Positions 1 through 8,474 of a DNA stretch of 64,000 nt are shown piece by piece. The stretch spans positions 372,001 through 436,000 of the forward strand of contig NZ_JACHZB010000004.1 of assembly GCF_014193255.1 (NCBI RefSeq), read 5' to 3'. The DNA is from Rhizobium sp. BK196. GTDB taxonomy: Bacteria; Pseudomonadota; Alphaproteobacteria; Rhizobiales; Rhizobiaceae. Position 1 is the stretch's first letter, and every line of letters begins with the position of its first letter. Position numbers and translations under genes: made by a program. The notes below the pieces were generated by a model, which did not search any database, was not told the DNA's origin, and saw only the letters and a program-made list of their open reading frames with translations.

Positions 1-2
1 TG

Positions 3-1178
3 CTCGCTATGAGCGAGATGCCGACCTCCGTCGATGAATCCTACGACCTCACCGATATCCCGCCATTGACCGCTATGCGCGATGCGCTGGACACTTTGAT
101 CTTCGGCGGCAATCGCATGATCCGCGTCTACGGACCGGTGGGCGAGACGAATACCGGCGTTGAAGTGGTGATGAAAGACCGGCCGTTGCGCAAGGCAATG
201 CTCGTCTATGCCCGCAACGTGCTGCTGCTGTCGATCCTGATCTCGCTCTTTACTGCGACACTGATCTTCTTCGCCATCAACCGCATTCTGATCCGCCCGA
301 TCCGCAGGCTGACGGGCAGCATGCAGCAATTCGCCTCCGATCCGGAAAATCCGTCGCATGTCTATATCGGCGATGGCGGCCGTGATGAACTGGCCGTTGC
401 CGGGCGCAATCTCACCTCCATGCAGCTCGAACTGCAGAAGACGCTGAAGCAGCAGAGGAACCTTGCAGCTCTCGGCCTCGCGGTCTCGAAGATCAATCAC
501 GACATGCGCAACATCCTGGCGTCCGCCCAACTCATGTCCGACCGCCTCGTCGATGTCGACGATCCCATGGTGAAGAGTTTCGCGCCGAAGCTGCTGCGCA
601 CGATCGATCGTGCCGTGGGCTACACGACCGAAGTCCTCTCTTACGGCAAGGCGACCGAATCGGCGCCGCACCGCCGCCGTATCCGGCTTTATGAGCTGAT
701 CCAGGAGGTGAAGGATATCCTTGCCATCGAGCCGCAGAGCGGTGTCGAGTTTATCGAACAGATGGGGCCGGATCTGGAAGTGGACGCCGATAGCGAGCAG
801 TTGTTCCGGATCATCCACAATCTCTGCCGCAACGCGCTGCAGGCGCTGACTTCGCCGGGCGAGCAGGGGCCTGGGATGGTCAGGCGCATCACGGTCGCCG
901 CCCAACGCGTCGGCAGCGTCGTCAGCATCACCATAGACGATACAGGTCCCGGCATGCCGCTGAAGGCGCGCCAGAATCTGTTTGCGGCCTTCCGCGGTTC
1001 GGCCCGCTCCGGCGGCACTGGGCTCGGCCTCACCATCGCCCGCGAGCTGGTGCTGGCCCATGGCGGCACCATCGCACTTGTGGAAAAGCCTTCGGTCGGC
1101 ACGCAGTTCCGTATCGAAATTCCGGATCGCCCGGTTTCGTTGGAAGATTACCGCAGCCGGTCGCACGCCGAAAAGTGA
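3..1178 (+). CDS. Sensor histidine kinase, 5'-truncated by window edge
   Basis: This is the C-terminal part of a membrane-bound two-component sensor kinase. The frame is open to the first bases of the window, so the ATG at 9 is probably internal and the gene starts upstream. Counting from that ATG, there is one hydrophobic segment (about residues 64-92), then a HAMP-like linker, a DHp helix with the phospho-acceptor His near residue 164 (motif NHDMRN), and a HATPase domain with N-box HNLCRNALQAL, G1 DDTGPGMP and G2 GGTGLGLTIA. All the catalytic boxes are intact, so an active kinase is expected. No response regulator lies downstream; its partner may be upstream of the window. The signal sensed cannot be inferred because most of the sensory domain is missing. 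Confidence 0.9.
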   Translation, partial: LAMSEMPTSVDESYDLTDIPPLTAMRDALDTLIFGGNRMIRVYGPVGETNTGVEVVMKDRPLRKAMLVYARNVLLLSILISLFTATLIFFAINRILIRPIRRLTGSMQQFASDPENPSHVYIGDGGRDELAVAGRNLTSMQLELQKTLKQQRNLAALGLAVSKINHDMRNILASAQLMSDRLVDVDDPMVKSFAPKLLRTIDRAVGYTTEVLSYGKATESAPHRRRIRLYELIQEVKDILAIEPQSGVEFIEQMGPDLEVDADSEQLFRIIHNLCRNALQALTSPGEQGPGMVRRITVAAQRVGSVVSITIDDTGPGMPLKARQNLFAAFRGSARSGGTGLGLTIARELVLAHGGTIALVEKPSVGTQFRIEIPDRPVSLEDYRSRSHAEK

Positions 1179-1301
1179 TGCAATTTCCGCAAGCGAGTCT
1201 TGCCGGACCAAAGTCGCGATTTTTTTCGAATTGCTCTTGCATTGCCCGAAAAGACCCTTTAGAGAACCGCCCACGCAAGCGGCATGGCCGCCACTGCAGA
1301 C

Positions 1302-1378
1302 GCACCCGTAGCTCAGCTGGATAGAGCACCAGACTACGAATCTGGGGGTCAGGAGTTCGAATCTCTTCGGGTGCGCCA
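1302..1378 (+). tRNA. tRNA-Arg (anticodon ACG)
   Basis: The acceptor arms GCACCCG (1302-1308) and CGGGTGC (1368-1374) pair perfectly. They are followed by the discriminator G and an encoded CCA (1376-1378). The anticodon stem CCAGA/TCTGG closes a CTACGAA loop, giving anticodon ACG at 1336-1338, which reads CGN arginine codons after A-to-I editing. The D-arm (GCTCAGCTGGATAGAGC) and T-arm (GTTCGAATC) consensus are present. No integrated element is seen on its 3' side. Confidence 0.97.
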
Positions 1379-1618
1379 TCTCCCAAATTTATGACTTCAT
1401 GCGAGTGGCTACGCCATTACGTGGCGCCGTCAAAGGCGATTCGCGTCGATTTCGATCGATCCTTCCCCTACTATATCGGCGTCCGGCGCGAAACCGGGCA
1501 CGGGTCAACGGCTGATCGGTTTTGCCGCCAGTCAGTTGTCTGACCGTCGCCTTCCCGCGGACTTCTTGGTCCGATGAAGTGCGCGCATCGACGAACAGGC
1601 CCAATTTGGTTCGGCAGG

Positions 1619-3226
1619 TCATCGACGTGCCCCGTCGCGATGGCCGACACGCACACCAATTTCGTCCAGAACTTGGACGAGCCGACCTTCGATGCCGGTC
1701 TCCGCGCTTGGCGCACGCCACGCCACGAAGCCGTCGGGGCGAATCAGAACGGCGCCGCCATCGCCCACGCCGTAGGCGCTAGGCCAACGTCCTTCCGGGG
1801 CATCGAGATCGCCGGATGAGCCAAAGACATGGCAAGCAAGTGGAACGCCAGCGCTTTCGCGCAGGCGATCCGCCGCGGCATGCCAGTTCGCATCGTCTGC
1901 AAGCAGCACGAAGTCGCGCCCGAACAGATCCAGCGTCGAGAGCTTTTCGCCCTCGCGCTCGATGACGAGATGCGGCGCGCGGGTGCCGGGAAGGCCGGCG
2001 AGTTCCGCGACCGGTTCGAACGACCGGTCGGGAGCAGCGGCTTCAGGCATCAATGCGCCGGTATCGTAGCGTTGCCCGAACACGACATCGTAGTCATCCA
2101 CGATGTCGACGGCAGGTGGCAACCGCCCTGCAGGATCCTTGAACCACTGCTGCAAGCGCGCGAGCGCCTGCGCCAGCGTCGAGGCGATCACCGGCCGGCG
2201 CTCCGCATCATAAGAGTCGAGTAGGCTGGCATTCGCCTCACTGCGAACGACCATGGCGAGCTTCCAGGCTAGGTTATGTGCATCGTGTATGCCCGAATTG
2301 CCACCGAATGCCCCGGTCGGTGGCATGAGATGCGCAGCATCGCCGATCAGAAAGCAGCGGCCCGCGCGGAAACGGTCGGCAACGAATGCCGCCATCTCCC
2401 AGGACCGCGCATCGACCAGCTCAGCCTTGATGCCCGATCGTCCGGCCGCCTGTTCGACGAGATCCCGGCAACGGTCGCGGTCGAAGTCCTCCGGTCGCTC
2501 ACCCCTTTCCGGAAAATATTGCTGCGCCAGCAGCCAACGTCCGCCAGGACGCGGCGTGATAGTGGCGTTGAGGTCGCTGACGAAGCAGGATGTAAAAGGT
2601 CTGCCGCCGATCTCGGGAGACAAGTCGGTGTCGAAGATGATGCTCATCCAGTGCTGCAACACGCCCGGTCCTTTCCTGTCGATACCGAGCTTTTCGCGCA
2701 GCGTGCCGTTGGCGCCATCAGCGGCAATCAGATAGTCGGCGACGACTGTTTCCTCCTTTCCTGTTTCGCGATTGCGGATGACGGCGTGAACAGTGGCGGG
2801 GTCCTGCTCCAAGGACGAAAACTCGGTGTTGAAGCGAATGTCCGCACCGCCCCTCTCCGCGTAATGACGCAGGATGGCTTCCAGCACATGCTGGTCGCAG
2901 GTTGCGGGTTGTGTGGGACTATAGGGGCTGGCGTCGCACCATGCCGGACCGGCCCATCGAATATCCGGATCGGCAAGGTTTCTTGCCCGTGCAATGCCGC
3001 CCCCTTGCTGGTCGCCGGTGCGTTTAGCGCGAATTTCGTTCTCCAGACCGAGACAACGGAATATCTCCATGCTGCGCGGCGAGATGCCGGCGAACTTGTA
3101 CTGGATCGAAGTGTCAGCATGGCGCTCCACCACCATGCAGCCCATACCCTGATGGGCGAGGAGCGCGGCGGCCGTAAGGCCGTTCAGGCCGCCGCCGATA
3201 ATCAGAACCGGGATATGCGTGCTCAT
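1619..3226 (-). CDS. FAD-dependent aromatic-ring monooxygenase (PheA/TfdB type)
   Basis: This is a 535-residue flavoprotein hydroxylase, probably acting on a phenolic or polyketide-like aromatic compound with NAD(P)H and O2. The N-terminus has a Rossmann FAD motif (IIGGGLNGLTAA, residues 9-20), the family DG motif (AADGANG, 168-174) and the GD motif that contacts the FAD ribose (LIGDAAHLMPPTGAFGG, 293-309). The C-terminus is the thioredoxin-like tail usual in this family. The start has an AGGAGA ribosome site eight bases upstream. It is divergent from a MarR regulator whose candidate operator lies in the shared promoter, which suggests inducible expression by an aromatic ligand. The exact substrate cannot be read from the sequence. 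Confidence 0.88.
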   Translation of the reverse strand: MSTHIPVLIIGGGLNGLTAAALLAHQGMGCMVVERHADTSIQYKFAGISPRSMEIFRCLGLENEIRAKRTGDQQGGGIARARNLADPDIRWAGPAWCDASPYSPTQPATCDQHVLEAILRHYAERGGADIRFNTEFSSLEQDPATVHAVIRNRETGKEETVVADYLIAADGANGTLREKLGIDRKGPGVLQHWMSIIFDTDLSPEIGGRPFTSCFVSDLNATITPRPGGRWLLAQQYFPERGERPEDFDRDRCRDLVEQAAGRSGIKAELVDARSWEMAAFVADRFRAGRCFLIGDAAHLMPPTGAFGGNSGIHDAHNLAWKLAMVVRSEANASLLDSYDAERRPVIASTLAQALARLQQWFKDPAGRLPPAVDIVDDYDVVFGQRYDTGALMPEAAAPDRSFEPVAELAGLPGTRAPHLVIEREGEKLSTLDLFGRDFVLLADDANWHAAADRLRESAGVPLACHVFGSSGDLDAPEGRWPSAYGVGDGGAVLIRPDGFVAWRAPSAETGIEGRLVQVLDEIGVRVGHRDGARR

Positions 3227-3303
3227 GCGTTTCTCCTATGTTTGGGATACGACAGGTCCGTTCCCGGCTAAGCTAGGTTGCAAATGGAGGTTTATTAGTT
3301 TGA

Positions 3304-3338
3304 TTGACAAAAATATTTGATGAATCAAAATATGTCAA
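3304..3338. promoter_or_regulatory. Nested palindromes, candidate MarR operator
   Basis: A perfect inverted repeat TTTGAT-GA-ATCAAA (3316-3329) is nested inside a wider pair, TTGACA (3304-3309) and TGTCAA (3333-3338), with nearly the same centre. It lies between the divergent monooxygenase and MarR genes, where a MarR dimer would be expected to bind. It also covers the upstream in-frame start codons of the regulator, which argues that the true start is the ATG at 3362. Confidence 0.6.
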
Positions 3339-3361
3339 GAAAGCAGCCCTGGAGCCGAGAC

Positions 3362-3796
3362 ATGACACCCCCTCGCGATGCGTCCAACCGTGCCAATGAA
3401 GCCTGGCGCTTGATGTTCAGCTTTCTGATGAGTTCGGCGCCGCAGCGTCTGGCGGCGCAGCAGAGGCTTGGGCTGACGCCGAACGATTCCCGCGCTCTTT
3501 TTTCGCTTGGAGCGGACGGCAAGCCGATCGGAGAATTAGCACGCGAATGGGGCTGCGACCCCTCGACCGCAACCTGGCTGGTAGACCGGCTGGAGCGATC
3601 CGGCCTGGCCGATCGTATCCCATCGTCAAGCGATCGACGTGTGAAGCTCGTGCGGGCAACCGAAAAGGGGGCTGAAACGAAAACCGAATTGCTGGCTGCC
3701 TATCATCAGCCGCCACCAGAGTTGGCAAGCCTGTCGGAGAGTGATCTGGACGCACTCGTCAGGATTTTCGGGAAACTGCATGTCGAAGGCGCTTGA
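3362..3796 (+). CDS. MarR-family transcriptional regulator
   Basis: This is a 144-residue winged-helix protein with the MarR arrangement: an N-terminal helix, an HTH (LAREWGCDPSTATWLVDRLERSGL), and a wing with the conserved SSDRRVKLVRATEKG segment. I chose the ATG at 3362 because GGAG lies seven bases upstream, although in-frame TTG/ATG codons occur at 3317, 3320 and 3332. Those earlier codons sit inside the candidate operator and lack a ribosome site. The divergent neighbour is an aromatic monooxygenase, so the likely role is repression of that gene and itself until a phenolic ligand appears. That target is inferred from position. Confidence 0.88.
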   Translation: MTPPRDASNRANEAWRLMFSFLMSSAPQRLAAQQRLGLTPNDSRALFSLGADGKPIGELAREWGCDPSTATWLVDRLERSGLADRIPSSSDRRVKLVRATEKGAETKTELLAAYHQPPPELASLSESDLDALVRIFGKLHVEGA

Positions 3797-4028
3797 TCGC
3801 ACTGCCCACTTCTAGCTTGACAGAAAGAGGATGCGGCGGCGCAAATCGACTGCCTGCATGAAATGCTCCTGACCATCACGGCCCTTTCCAGCCGCGAGTT
3901 CAACCACGACGTCAGCAGTGCAAGGAAATCTGCGAGAAACGGTGGCACCTCCTGCCTAGTTTCGCGCAACCTTCGGCGTCTATCTGCGGAAGCGATGGAT
4001 TATGTCAGGCGAAGTGGCGGAGGATTGC

Positions 4029-4343
4029 ATGAAGACGAGAATTGTTAGCATGGCTGGTCTCGTCGCGATGATGGCTGCTCTGGCAGGCTGTATCGATCGC
4101 GCCAATGCGCCGGTGCTCGTGCCGGTCGCCTCACCCGTCAATCCGCCCGGTGTCACTCACAGCCTGTGTATGTCCGATGCCAATGCCATGTATGATGAGG
4201 CGAACAAGCAGTACGACCTGCGTGCGCAGATGACCGGCCATCGCGATGCCGTGGAACGGGAAACCAATGCGAGCGGCGCCGCCCATCGGCAATACCTCTC
4301 GTGCGTCGCAAGCCAAGGCTACCGTCCTTTATACGCGAATTGA
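4029..4343 (+). CDS. Small putative lipoprotein
   Basis: This is a 104-residue protein of unknown function. It starts at an ATG with GGAGG upstream (gcggaggattgc). It has a short basic N-terminus, a hydrophobic stretch and a lipobox-like MAALAGC, so lipid attachment at that Cys and location in the cell envelope are expected. The mature part has further Cys residues (SLCMSDAN, YLSCVASQG) that could form a disulfide. It is followed by a good intrinsic terminator and is probably monocistronic. I do not recognise a family. Confidence 0.7.
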   Translation: MKTRIVSMAGLVAMMAALAGCIDRANAPVLVPVASPVNPPGVTHSLCMSDANAMYDEANKQYDLRAQMTGHRDAVERETNASGAAHRQYLSCVASQGYRPLYAN

Positions 4344-4379
4344 GAACAGTGAATTCACGCACCCGATGAATTGTCGCCG

Positions 4380-4426
4380 GCGATTGCTCTCGGGGCTTTT
4401 GCAATCGCACTTTTTTGATTTTTTGT
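4380..4426 (+). terminator. Intrinsic terminator after the lipoprotein gene
   Basis: The arms GCGATTGC (4380-4387) and GCAATCGC (4401-4408) pair perfectly around a 13-base loop and are followed by two T-runs (4411-4416 and on to 4424). Confidence 0.75.
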
Positions 4427-4544
4427 GTCTTCCAGTCACCCCCGATCGCGTGCAATCACAAGTGCAGGAAACTGCGTGTGATGGCGGAACTCCACCCGCG
4501 CAGAACGCATTTTTCATAGGTAAATCCAGTAAGGAGGATTTATC

Positions 4545-4916
4545 ATGGAAATGCTCAATATGGCTCCGTCCGCCTTTGCGCTCAGCGCTCTTCTCGCCCT
4601 CTCGTCTACAGCTCCCGCGCTGGCGGCGCCCGTTCAGCAAGCCCGGATTCCGGTCCCGACGAATGTGGAAATGGCGCAATATAAAGCACATACCGCTTAT
4701 TGGCATGGCTATCGCGGCTCCGCTACGGAACGCCCTGGTACCCGCCGTCATTCAGATGGCTTCTGGTATCCGCTTGCTGCGTTCGGCGTCGAAGCCGGCA
4801 CCACGGGTTCGATTGTCCGTAACCCCGAGAACCGATCCACACATAAAACGATGTGCAACCCCACGTTTGGTGGCTCCGTCGGTCCCGGCAGCATGCCGTG
4901 CGACAACGGCTATTGA
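4545..4916 (+). CDS. Secreted small protein, unknown function
   Basis: This is a 123-residue protein with a clear Sec signal peptide: hydrophobic residues about 8-25, then a predicted cut after ALA in SSTAPALAAPV. The mature chain is rich in Tyr, His and Gly and ends with two Cys (KTMCNPTF, SMPCDNGY). It starts with a strong AAGGAGG site. A TTGSI segment in the second half recurs in the next small secreted protein (5072-5347), which suggests the two are distant paralogues. A terminator follows. No known family is recognised; a periplasmic or extracellular role is inferred from the signal only. Confidence 0.75.
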   Translation: MEMLNMAPSAFALSALLALSSTAPALAAPVQQARIPVPTNVEMAQYKAHTAYWHGYRGSATERPGTRRHSDGFWYPLAAFGVEAGTTGSIVRNPENRSTHKTMCNPTFGGSVGPGSMPCDNGY

Positions 4917-4931
4917 GCCGGCAAAGGAAAG

Positions 4932-4954
4932 GGCGGCTGCGAGCCGCCGTTTTC
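4932..4954 (+). terminator. Intrinsic terminator
   Basis: The 7-bp stem GGCGGCT (4932-4938) / AGCCGCC (4942-4948) has a GCG loop and is followed by GTTTTCTT. It lies 15 bases after the stop of the secreted protein gene. Confidence 0.75.
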
Positions 4955-5071
4955 TTGCGCGCTGCCGAATCTCACGTATCCGTGATCGCTGTTGCAGCGC
5001 GGTAGAATATGACAAATCCGCTTCCTAGCTCCTTGGCGTAAATTCCAACGATCCTCCCAAGGAGATATGAA

Positions 5072-5347
5072 ATGATCAATGTGGTGAAGAATGGTTTCGT
5101 GGCCGTGGCCTTTGGCGCAATCATCAGCGCTTCGGCATTCGCATCTGCCAACGCAGCTCCGGCTCAACAGCAACAGGTCGTGAAGCAGCACAAAAACACC
5201 AACGCTCGCAACGAGCCCCGCACGACCGGTTCGATCAACGGCGTATCCAGCGGCTCGGCGCCTTATCAGTATAGCCCGAAGAAGCCGCTCAACATGGCTT
5301 GCGGCCTGCGCTTCAATCCAACCAGCAGGTCGGGGTGCAACTACTGA
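5072..5347 (+). CDS. Secreted small protein, unknown function
   Basis: This is a 91-residue protein with a signal peptide (hydrophobic residues about 9-28, cut near ANA-AP). The mature part of about 62 residues is Gln/Asn/Ser-rich, has a TTGSI segment shared with the upstream secreted protein, and ends in a short Cys-containing tail (MACGLRF, SGCNY). AAGGAGATATGAA precedes the ATG. Its own terminator follows at 5407. The gene looks independent of its neighbours. Function is unknown. Confidence 0.72.
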   Translation: MINVVKNGFVAVAFGAIISASAFASANAAPAQQQQVVKQHKNTNARNEPRTTGSINGVSSGSAPYQYSPKKPLNMACGLRFNPTSRSGCNY

Positions 5348-5406
5348 GGCGGTTTGCAGGCACAATGCAGAGGAGAAGGGGACCGACGTCCCTGCAGCGA
5401 AAGAGG

Positions 5407-5430
5407 GCAGCCTTCGCGGCTGCCTTTTTC
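5407..5430 (+). terminator. Intrinsic terminator
   Basis: The 7-bp stem GGCAGCC (5407-5413) / GGCTGCC (5419-5425) has a TTCGC loop and a run of five T's. Confidence 0.8.
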
Positions 5431-5699
5431 GTTCCAGCTCATGGTGTCGGAGGAAAGACTGGTGACATCTTCAACTATCTGCCACAGCTTCGCCAGACGC
5501 CTTGAAAGGGGGCAGTGGCGTTCAGGTTTTGGAATTATTGCATTAACTGCAAATATGCATTAGATATGAAAATACACGAAATGTTGTTGGAAACAGGCAC
5601 CCACCAAGACGATGGGTTGACGGGGCTGCCTTCAAATCGCCATGCTGCAGACGATCGTCGCATCGATAGTCAATCGCATTTCAGACAGGTGGGATAATC
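5431..5699. other. Intergenic stretch without a recognised gene
   Basis: Between the terminator at 5407-5430 and the methyltransferase start, the short open frames show no ribosome site or recognisable protein. An AT-rich part (about 5530-5590) probably holds the methyltransferase promoter, but I could not pick out a convincing -35/-10 pair. Confidence 0.4.
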
Positions 5700-6359
5700 A
5701 TGATCGCAAACGGTGCATTCTCAGATTTCCTGCATTTTTTCCGTTCCTGGCTGAGCAACCCGCTGAGGGTGGCCGCCATCGCGCCCTCTGGCGACTCGCT
5801 TGCGCGCATCATGACCAGCGAGATCGCTGCTCTGGATGGTCCGATCATCGAGCTTGGCCCGGGCACCGGCGTCTTTACTCGCGCGCTGCTTACGCGTGGC
5901 ATCAGCGAGTGCGACCTGACGCTCATCGAATACGGTCCTGAGTTCATCGGGTCGCTTCAGAAGCGCTTCCCCGACGCGCGTATCCTGCAGATGGATGCCA
6001 GCCATCTGGCGCAGGCCAATATTTTCGAGGGTGAACCCGTTGGTGCGGTCGTCAGCGGTCTGCCGCTGCTTTCCATGTCGCCGCGCAAGATCGCCTCGAT
6101 CCTTGCCGGCGCCTTCGTCTATATGCGGGCCGGCGGCGCCTTTTACCAGTTCACCTATGGACCGCGCTGTCCCGTGCCGCGTCCGATCCTCGACCGCCTG
6201 GGCCTGAAGGCCACGCGTATCGGCGGTACGGTTCGCAACCTGCCGCCGGCCTCCGTCTATCGGATTTCACGCCGCAGGCCGCTTGAGCTCTCGCGTGAGC
6301 GTTTCAAATATCGTAGCGGCGGAGTGGATATGGAGATCGCCGCTGAAGCGGACGACTGA
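5700..6359 (+). CDS. PmtA-like phospholipid N-methyltransferase
   Basis: This is a 219-residue class I SAM-dependent methyltransferase resembling the Sinorhizobium-type PmtA, which methylates phosphatidylethanolamine towards phosphatidylcholine. The sequence opens with the family's FFRSWLSNPLRVAAIAPSG block, followed by the SAM-binding motif IIELGPGTGVFTRALL (about residues 49-64) and an acidic motif (DLTLIEYGPEF). The chain is about the usual length. A TetR regulator starts ten bases after its stop, so the two are probably co-transcribed. Rhizobia often have several homologues, so the exact substrate is uncertain. Confidence 0.78.
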   Translation: MIANGAFSDFLHFFRSWLSNPLRVAAIAPSGDSLARIMTSEIAALDGPIIELGPGTGVFTRALLTRGISECDLTLIEYGPEFIGSLQKRFPDARILQMDASHLAQANIFEGEPVGAVVSGLPLLSMSPRKIASILAGAFVYMRAGGAFYQFTYGPRCPVPRPILDRLGLKATRIGGTVRNLPPASVYRISRRRPLELSRERFKYRSGGVDMEIAAEADD

Positions 6360-6369
6360 ATGACAGCTG

Positions 6370-7041
6370 ATGGAAATGACCGAGAAGAGACAGCCTGAAG
6401 CCGTCGAGGGCAGGCGTGAGCGCAAGCGTCGTCAGACCCGCGAGCGCATCGAACAGGCAGCGATTACCCTCTTTATGGAGCGCGGCTTCGACGCGACCAC
6501 CATCGAGGAGATTACCGAGGCAGCTGATGTCTCGAAGCGCAGTTTCTTCGATTATTTCCCGTCGAAGGAAGAGGTTGTCTTCGCCTGGCAGGATTCCTTC
6601 GCTGATCGCCTGATGACGGCGATTGCCGCACGTCCGGCCGGCGAATCCCCCATCAAGGCCGTTGAAGAAGCCCTTATTGCCACTGTAATCACCTCGGCTG
6701 ACGAGCGCGCTCTGGCGCTCAGCGAACTGATCCATTGCACGCCAACCCTCAAAGCCCGTGATCAGCTCAAATATGCCAAGCTGGAGCAGAAGCTGACCGA
6801 GGCGCTGGTCACCCGCAGGGGCGGTGATCCGGATGCACGGGTGCACATGCGCTTGCTTTCGGCCGTTGTTATCGGCGCGCTGCGCGTTGGCGGTGAGCTC
6901 TGGCAGCAGCGTGCGCCGGATACTGCGACCGAAAGCGCCTCTATGGAAGTCTTCGCACGCGGGATCTTTGACGAGCTCTGGAAGATGCTGGCCGAATTCG
7001 GCGAAGAAGCAAAACCCGGTTCTAGGGAATTCCACGCCTAG
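6370..7041 (+). CDS. TetR-family transcriptional regulator
   Basis: This is a 223-residue regulator. The N-terminal HTH reads RIEQAAITLFMERGFDATTI and continues through VSKRSFFDYFPSKEEV, which is the TetR signature. The remaining C-terminal helical domain would bind a ligand. The start follows the methyltransferase by ten bases, so expression is probably coupled. It could control the upstream gene or lipid-related targets; no obvious operator palindrome was found near 5700. Confidence 0.87.
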   Translation: MEMTEKRQPEAVEGRRERKRRQTRERIEQAAITLFMERGFDATTIEEITEAADVSKRSFFDYFPSKEEVVFAWQDSFADRLMTAIAARPAGESPIKAVEEALIATVITSADERALALSELIHCTPTLKARDQLKYAKLEQKLTEALVTRRGGDPDARVHMRLLSAVVIGALRVGGELWQQRAPDTATESASMEVFARGIFDELWKMLAEFGEEAKPGSREFHA

Positions 7042-7088
7042 ACGATCACTTTCTGTTGCGATGCTTTCGATCGGTACTTTCGTAGGAA

Positions 7089-7305
7089 GTCGATAAGGCG
7101 CGTCGAAGATCGGCGATGAACGAACTGCGCCGCCAGTTTGAGATCAACATTTCCGGTCCGGTGGCTGTCATGGAGGTAGTCCCGCCCTATATGCGCACTG
7201 TTGCTTGGGCGTGGTGCGATCAGCCCCGTTCGCGAGAAGCTCGGCTTTCTCAAGACCGAATCCGACGCCTGGGAGCAGGTTTTCAGCTCCACCGATTTTG
7301 AATGA
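7089..7305 (+). pseudogene. Remnant of a short-chain dehydrogenase gene
   Basis: Two pieces in different frames look like one decayed SDR gene. From 7116 the frame encodes NELRRQFEINISGPVAVMEV and then PPYMR, matching the SDR helix-4/strand-5 region around the conserved Asn (usually QFEVNVFGP...LPYMR). From 7225 another frame gives VREKLGFLKTESDAWEQVF ending in STDFE and a stop at 7303-7305, which looks like an SDR C-terminal tail. The N-terminal NAD-binding part and the YxxxK active site are missing, so a large internal deletion and a frameshift are inferred. Confidence 0.6.
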
Positions 7306-7331
7306 TTTATTGACCAAGAGAGGAAGAGACG

Positions 7332-8213
7332 ATGAGCGATTACAATGCAGCGAAATCCGGTACCTTCAAGATTGGTGGCGATATGGAGGTCAACCGTCTC
7401 GGCTTCGGCGCCATGCGCGTCACCGGCGACGGTATTTGGGGCAATCCTGCCGACCGCGATGAATCGATCCGCACCCTGAAGCGTCTGCCGGAACTCGGCA
7501 TCAACTTCATCGATACGGCCGATTCCTATGGCCCTGACGTTTCCGAATGGCTGATCAAGGAGGCGCTTTACCCCTACAAGAAGGGCCTCGTCGTCGCCAC
7601 CAAGGGCGGCCTCACGCGCCATGGCCCAAACATCTGGCTGCCGGTCGGCCGCCCGGAATATCTGGTCCAACAGGTGCATAAGAGCCTGCGCAACCTCGGT
7701 GTCGAGCAGATCGATCTCTGGCAGCTTCACCGTATCGACCCGAAAGTGCCGGCCAAGGAGCAGTTCGACACCATCAAGTCGCTGCTCGATTCCGGCTTGA
7801 TCCGACATGCCGGCCTCAGCGAAGTCTCGGTCGCCGATATCGAAGCCGCCTCCAAGGTCTTCAAGGTCGCGACGGTTCAGAACCGTTACAATCTCGTCGA
7901 CCGCACCAGCGAGGATGTGCTCGACTATTGCGCCAAGCACAATATCGGCTTCATCCCCTGGTATCCGCTGGCGGCCGGCGATCTCGCAAAGCCCGGCTCG
8001 CTGCTCGATACCATCGCCAGGAAGCACAATGCGGCGCCGAGCCAGATCGCGCTGGACTGGGTGCTGAAGCGCAGCCCCGTCATGCTGCCGATCCCTGGCA
8101 CGTCGAAGGTCAAGCATCTGGAAGAAAACGTCGCTGCCGTTGATATCACGCTGTCCGATGAGGAGTTCACTGCCCTCGATGCCGAAGGCAAGAAGCTCTT
8201 CAAGGCCGCTTGA
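7332..8213 (+). CDS. Aldo/keto reductase
   Basis: This is a 293-residue NADPH-dependent aldo/keto reductase of the bacterial YajO/Tas-like type. The catalytic tetrad is visible: Asp and Tyr in FIDTADSYG, Lys in VVATKGG, His in LWQLHRID. The cofactor end includes [17 protein letters not shown], typical of the C-terminal NADPH clamp. An AGGAAGAG site precedes the ATG. A bidirectional-looking hairpin follows at 8237. The substrate is unknown. The broken SDR just upstream may have been part of the same small oxidoreductase locus. Confidence 0.88.
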   Translation: MSDYNAAKSGTFKIGGDMEVNRLGFGAMRVTGDGIWGNPADRDESIRTLKRLPELGINFIDTADSYGPDVSEWLIKEALYPYKKGLVVATKGGLTRHGPNIWLPVGRPEYLVQQVHKSLRNLGVEQIDLWQLHRIDPKVPAKEQFDTIKSLLDSGLIRHAGLSEVSVADIEAASKVFKVATVQNRYNLVDRTSEDVLDYCAKHNIGFIPWYPLAAGDLAKPGSLLDTIARKHNAAPSQIALDWVLKRSPVMLPIPGTSKVKHLEENVAAVDITLSDEEFTALDAEGKKLFKAA

Positions 8214-8236
8214 TTAAACATAAAGTCAGCGATGAA

Positions 8237-8266
8237 ACGGCCGCGGTTTCAGCCACGGCCGTTTTC
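8237..8266 (+). terminator. Intrinsic terminator after aldo/keto reductase
   Basis: The arms ACGGCCG (8237-8243) and CGGCCGT (8256-8262) pair and are extended inward by GG/CC with one bulge each side. TTTTCG follows. Confidence 0.7.
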
Positions 8267-8347
8267 GTTTCGCGCCCTCGTTTCGCATGCGACATCGGGA
8301 AAGGCACGCAATCTGTGGGATTCATGCATGGACAATGTGCGGAATAT

Positions 8348-8365
8348 TTTGATCAGTTGATCAAA
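8348..8365. promoter_or_regulatory. Perfect 18-bp palindrome upstream of the sRNA
   Basis: TTTGATCA-GT-TGATCAAA is a perfect inverted repeat, about 125 bases before the first sRNA hairpin. It resembles an FNR/FixK box but has six bases instead of four between TTGAT and ATCAA, so the regulator is uncertain. Confidence 0.45.
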
Positions 8366-8474
8366 GATGCCGCAAAATGAGGCGCACGTGTGATACCAGG
8401 GAGGCAAGCATTGCGCCCAATGCATTGCTGCATTGCGGTAATTTCGCTGTTCTCCATCGAGTGAATTGAGTATT

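Noticed and set aside
3863-4048. Small open frame before the lipoprotein gene
   Set aside because: There is no ribosome site and no protein-like features; it overlaps the lipoprotein start region in another frame.
8348-8365. Canonical FNR/FixK box
   Set aside because: Spacing between TTGAT and ATCAA is six bases, not four.
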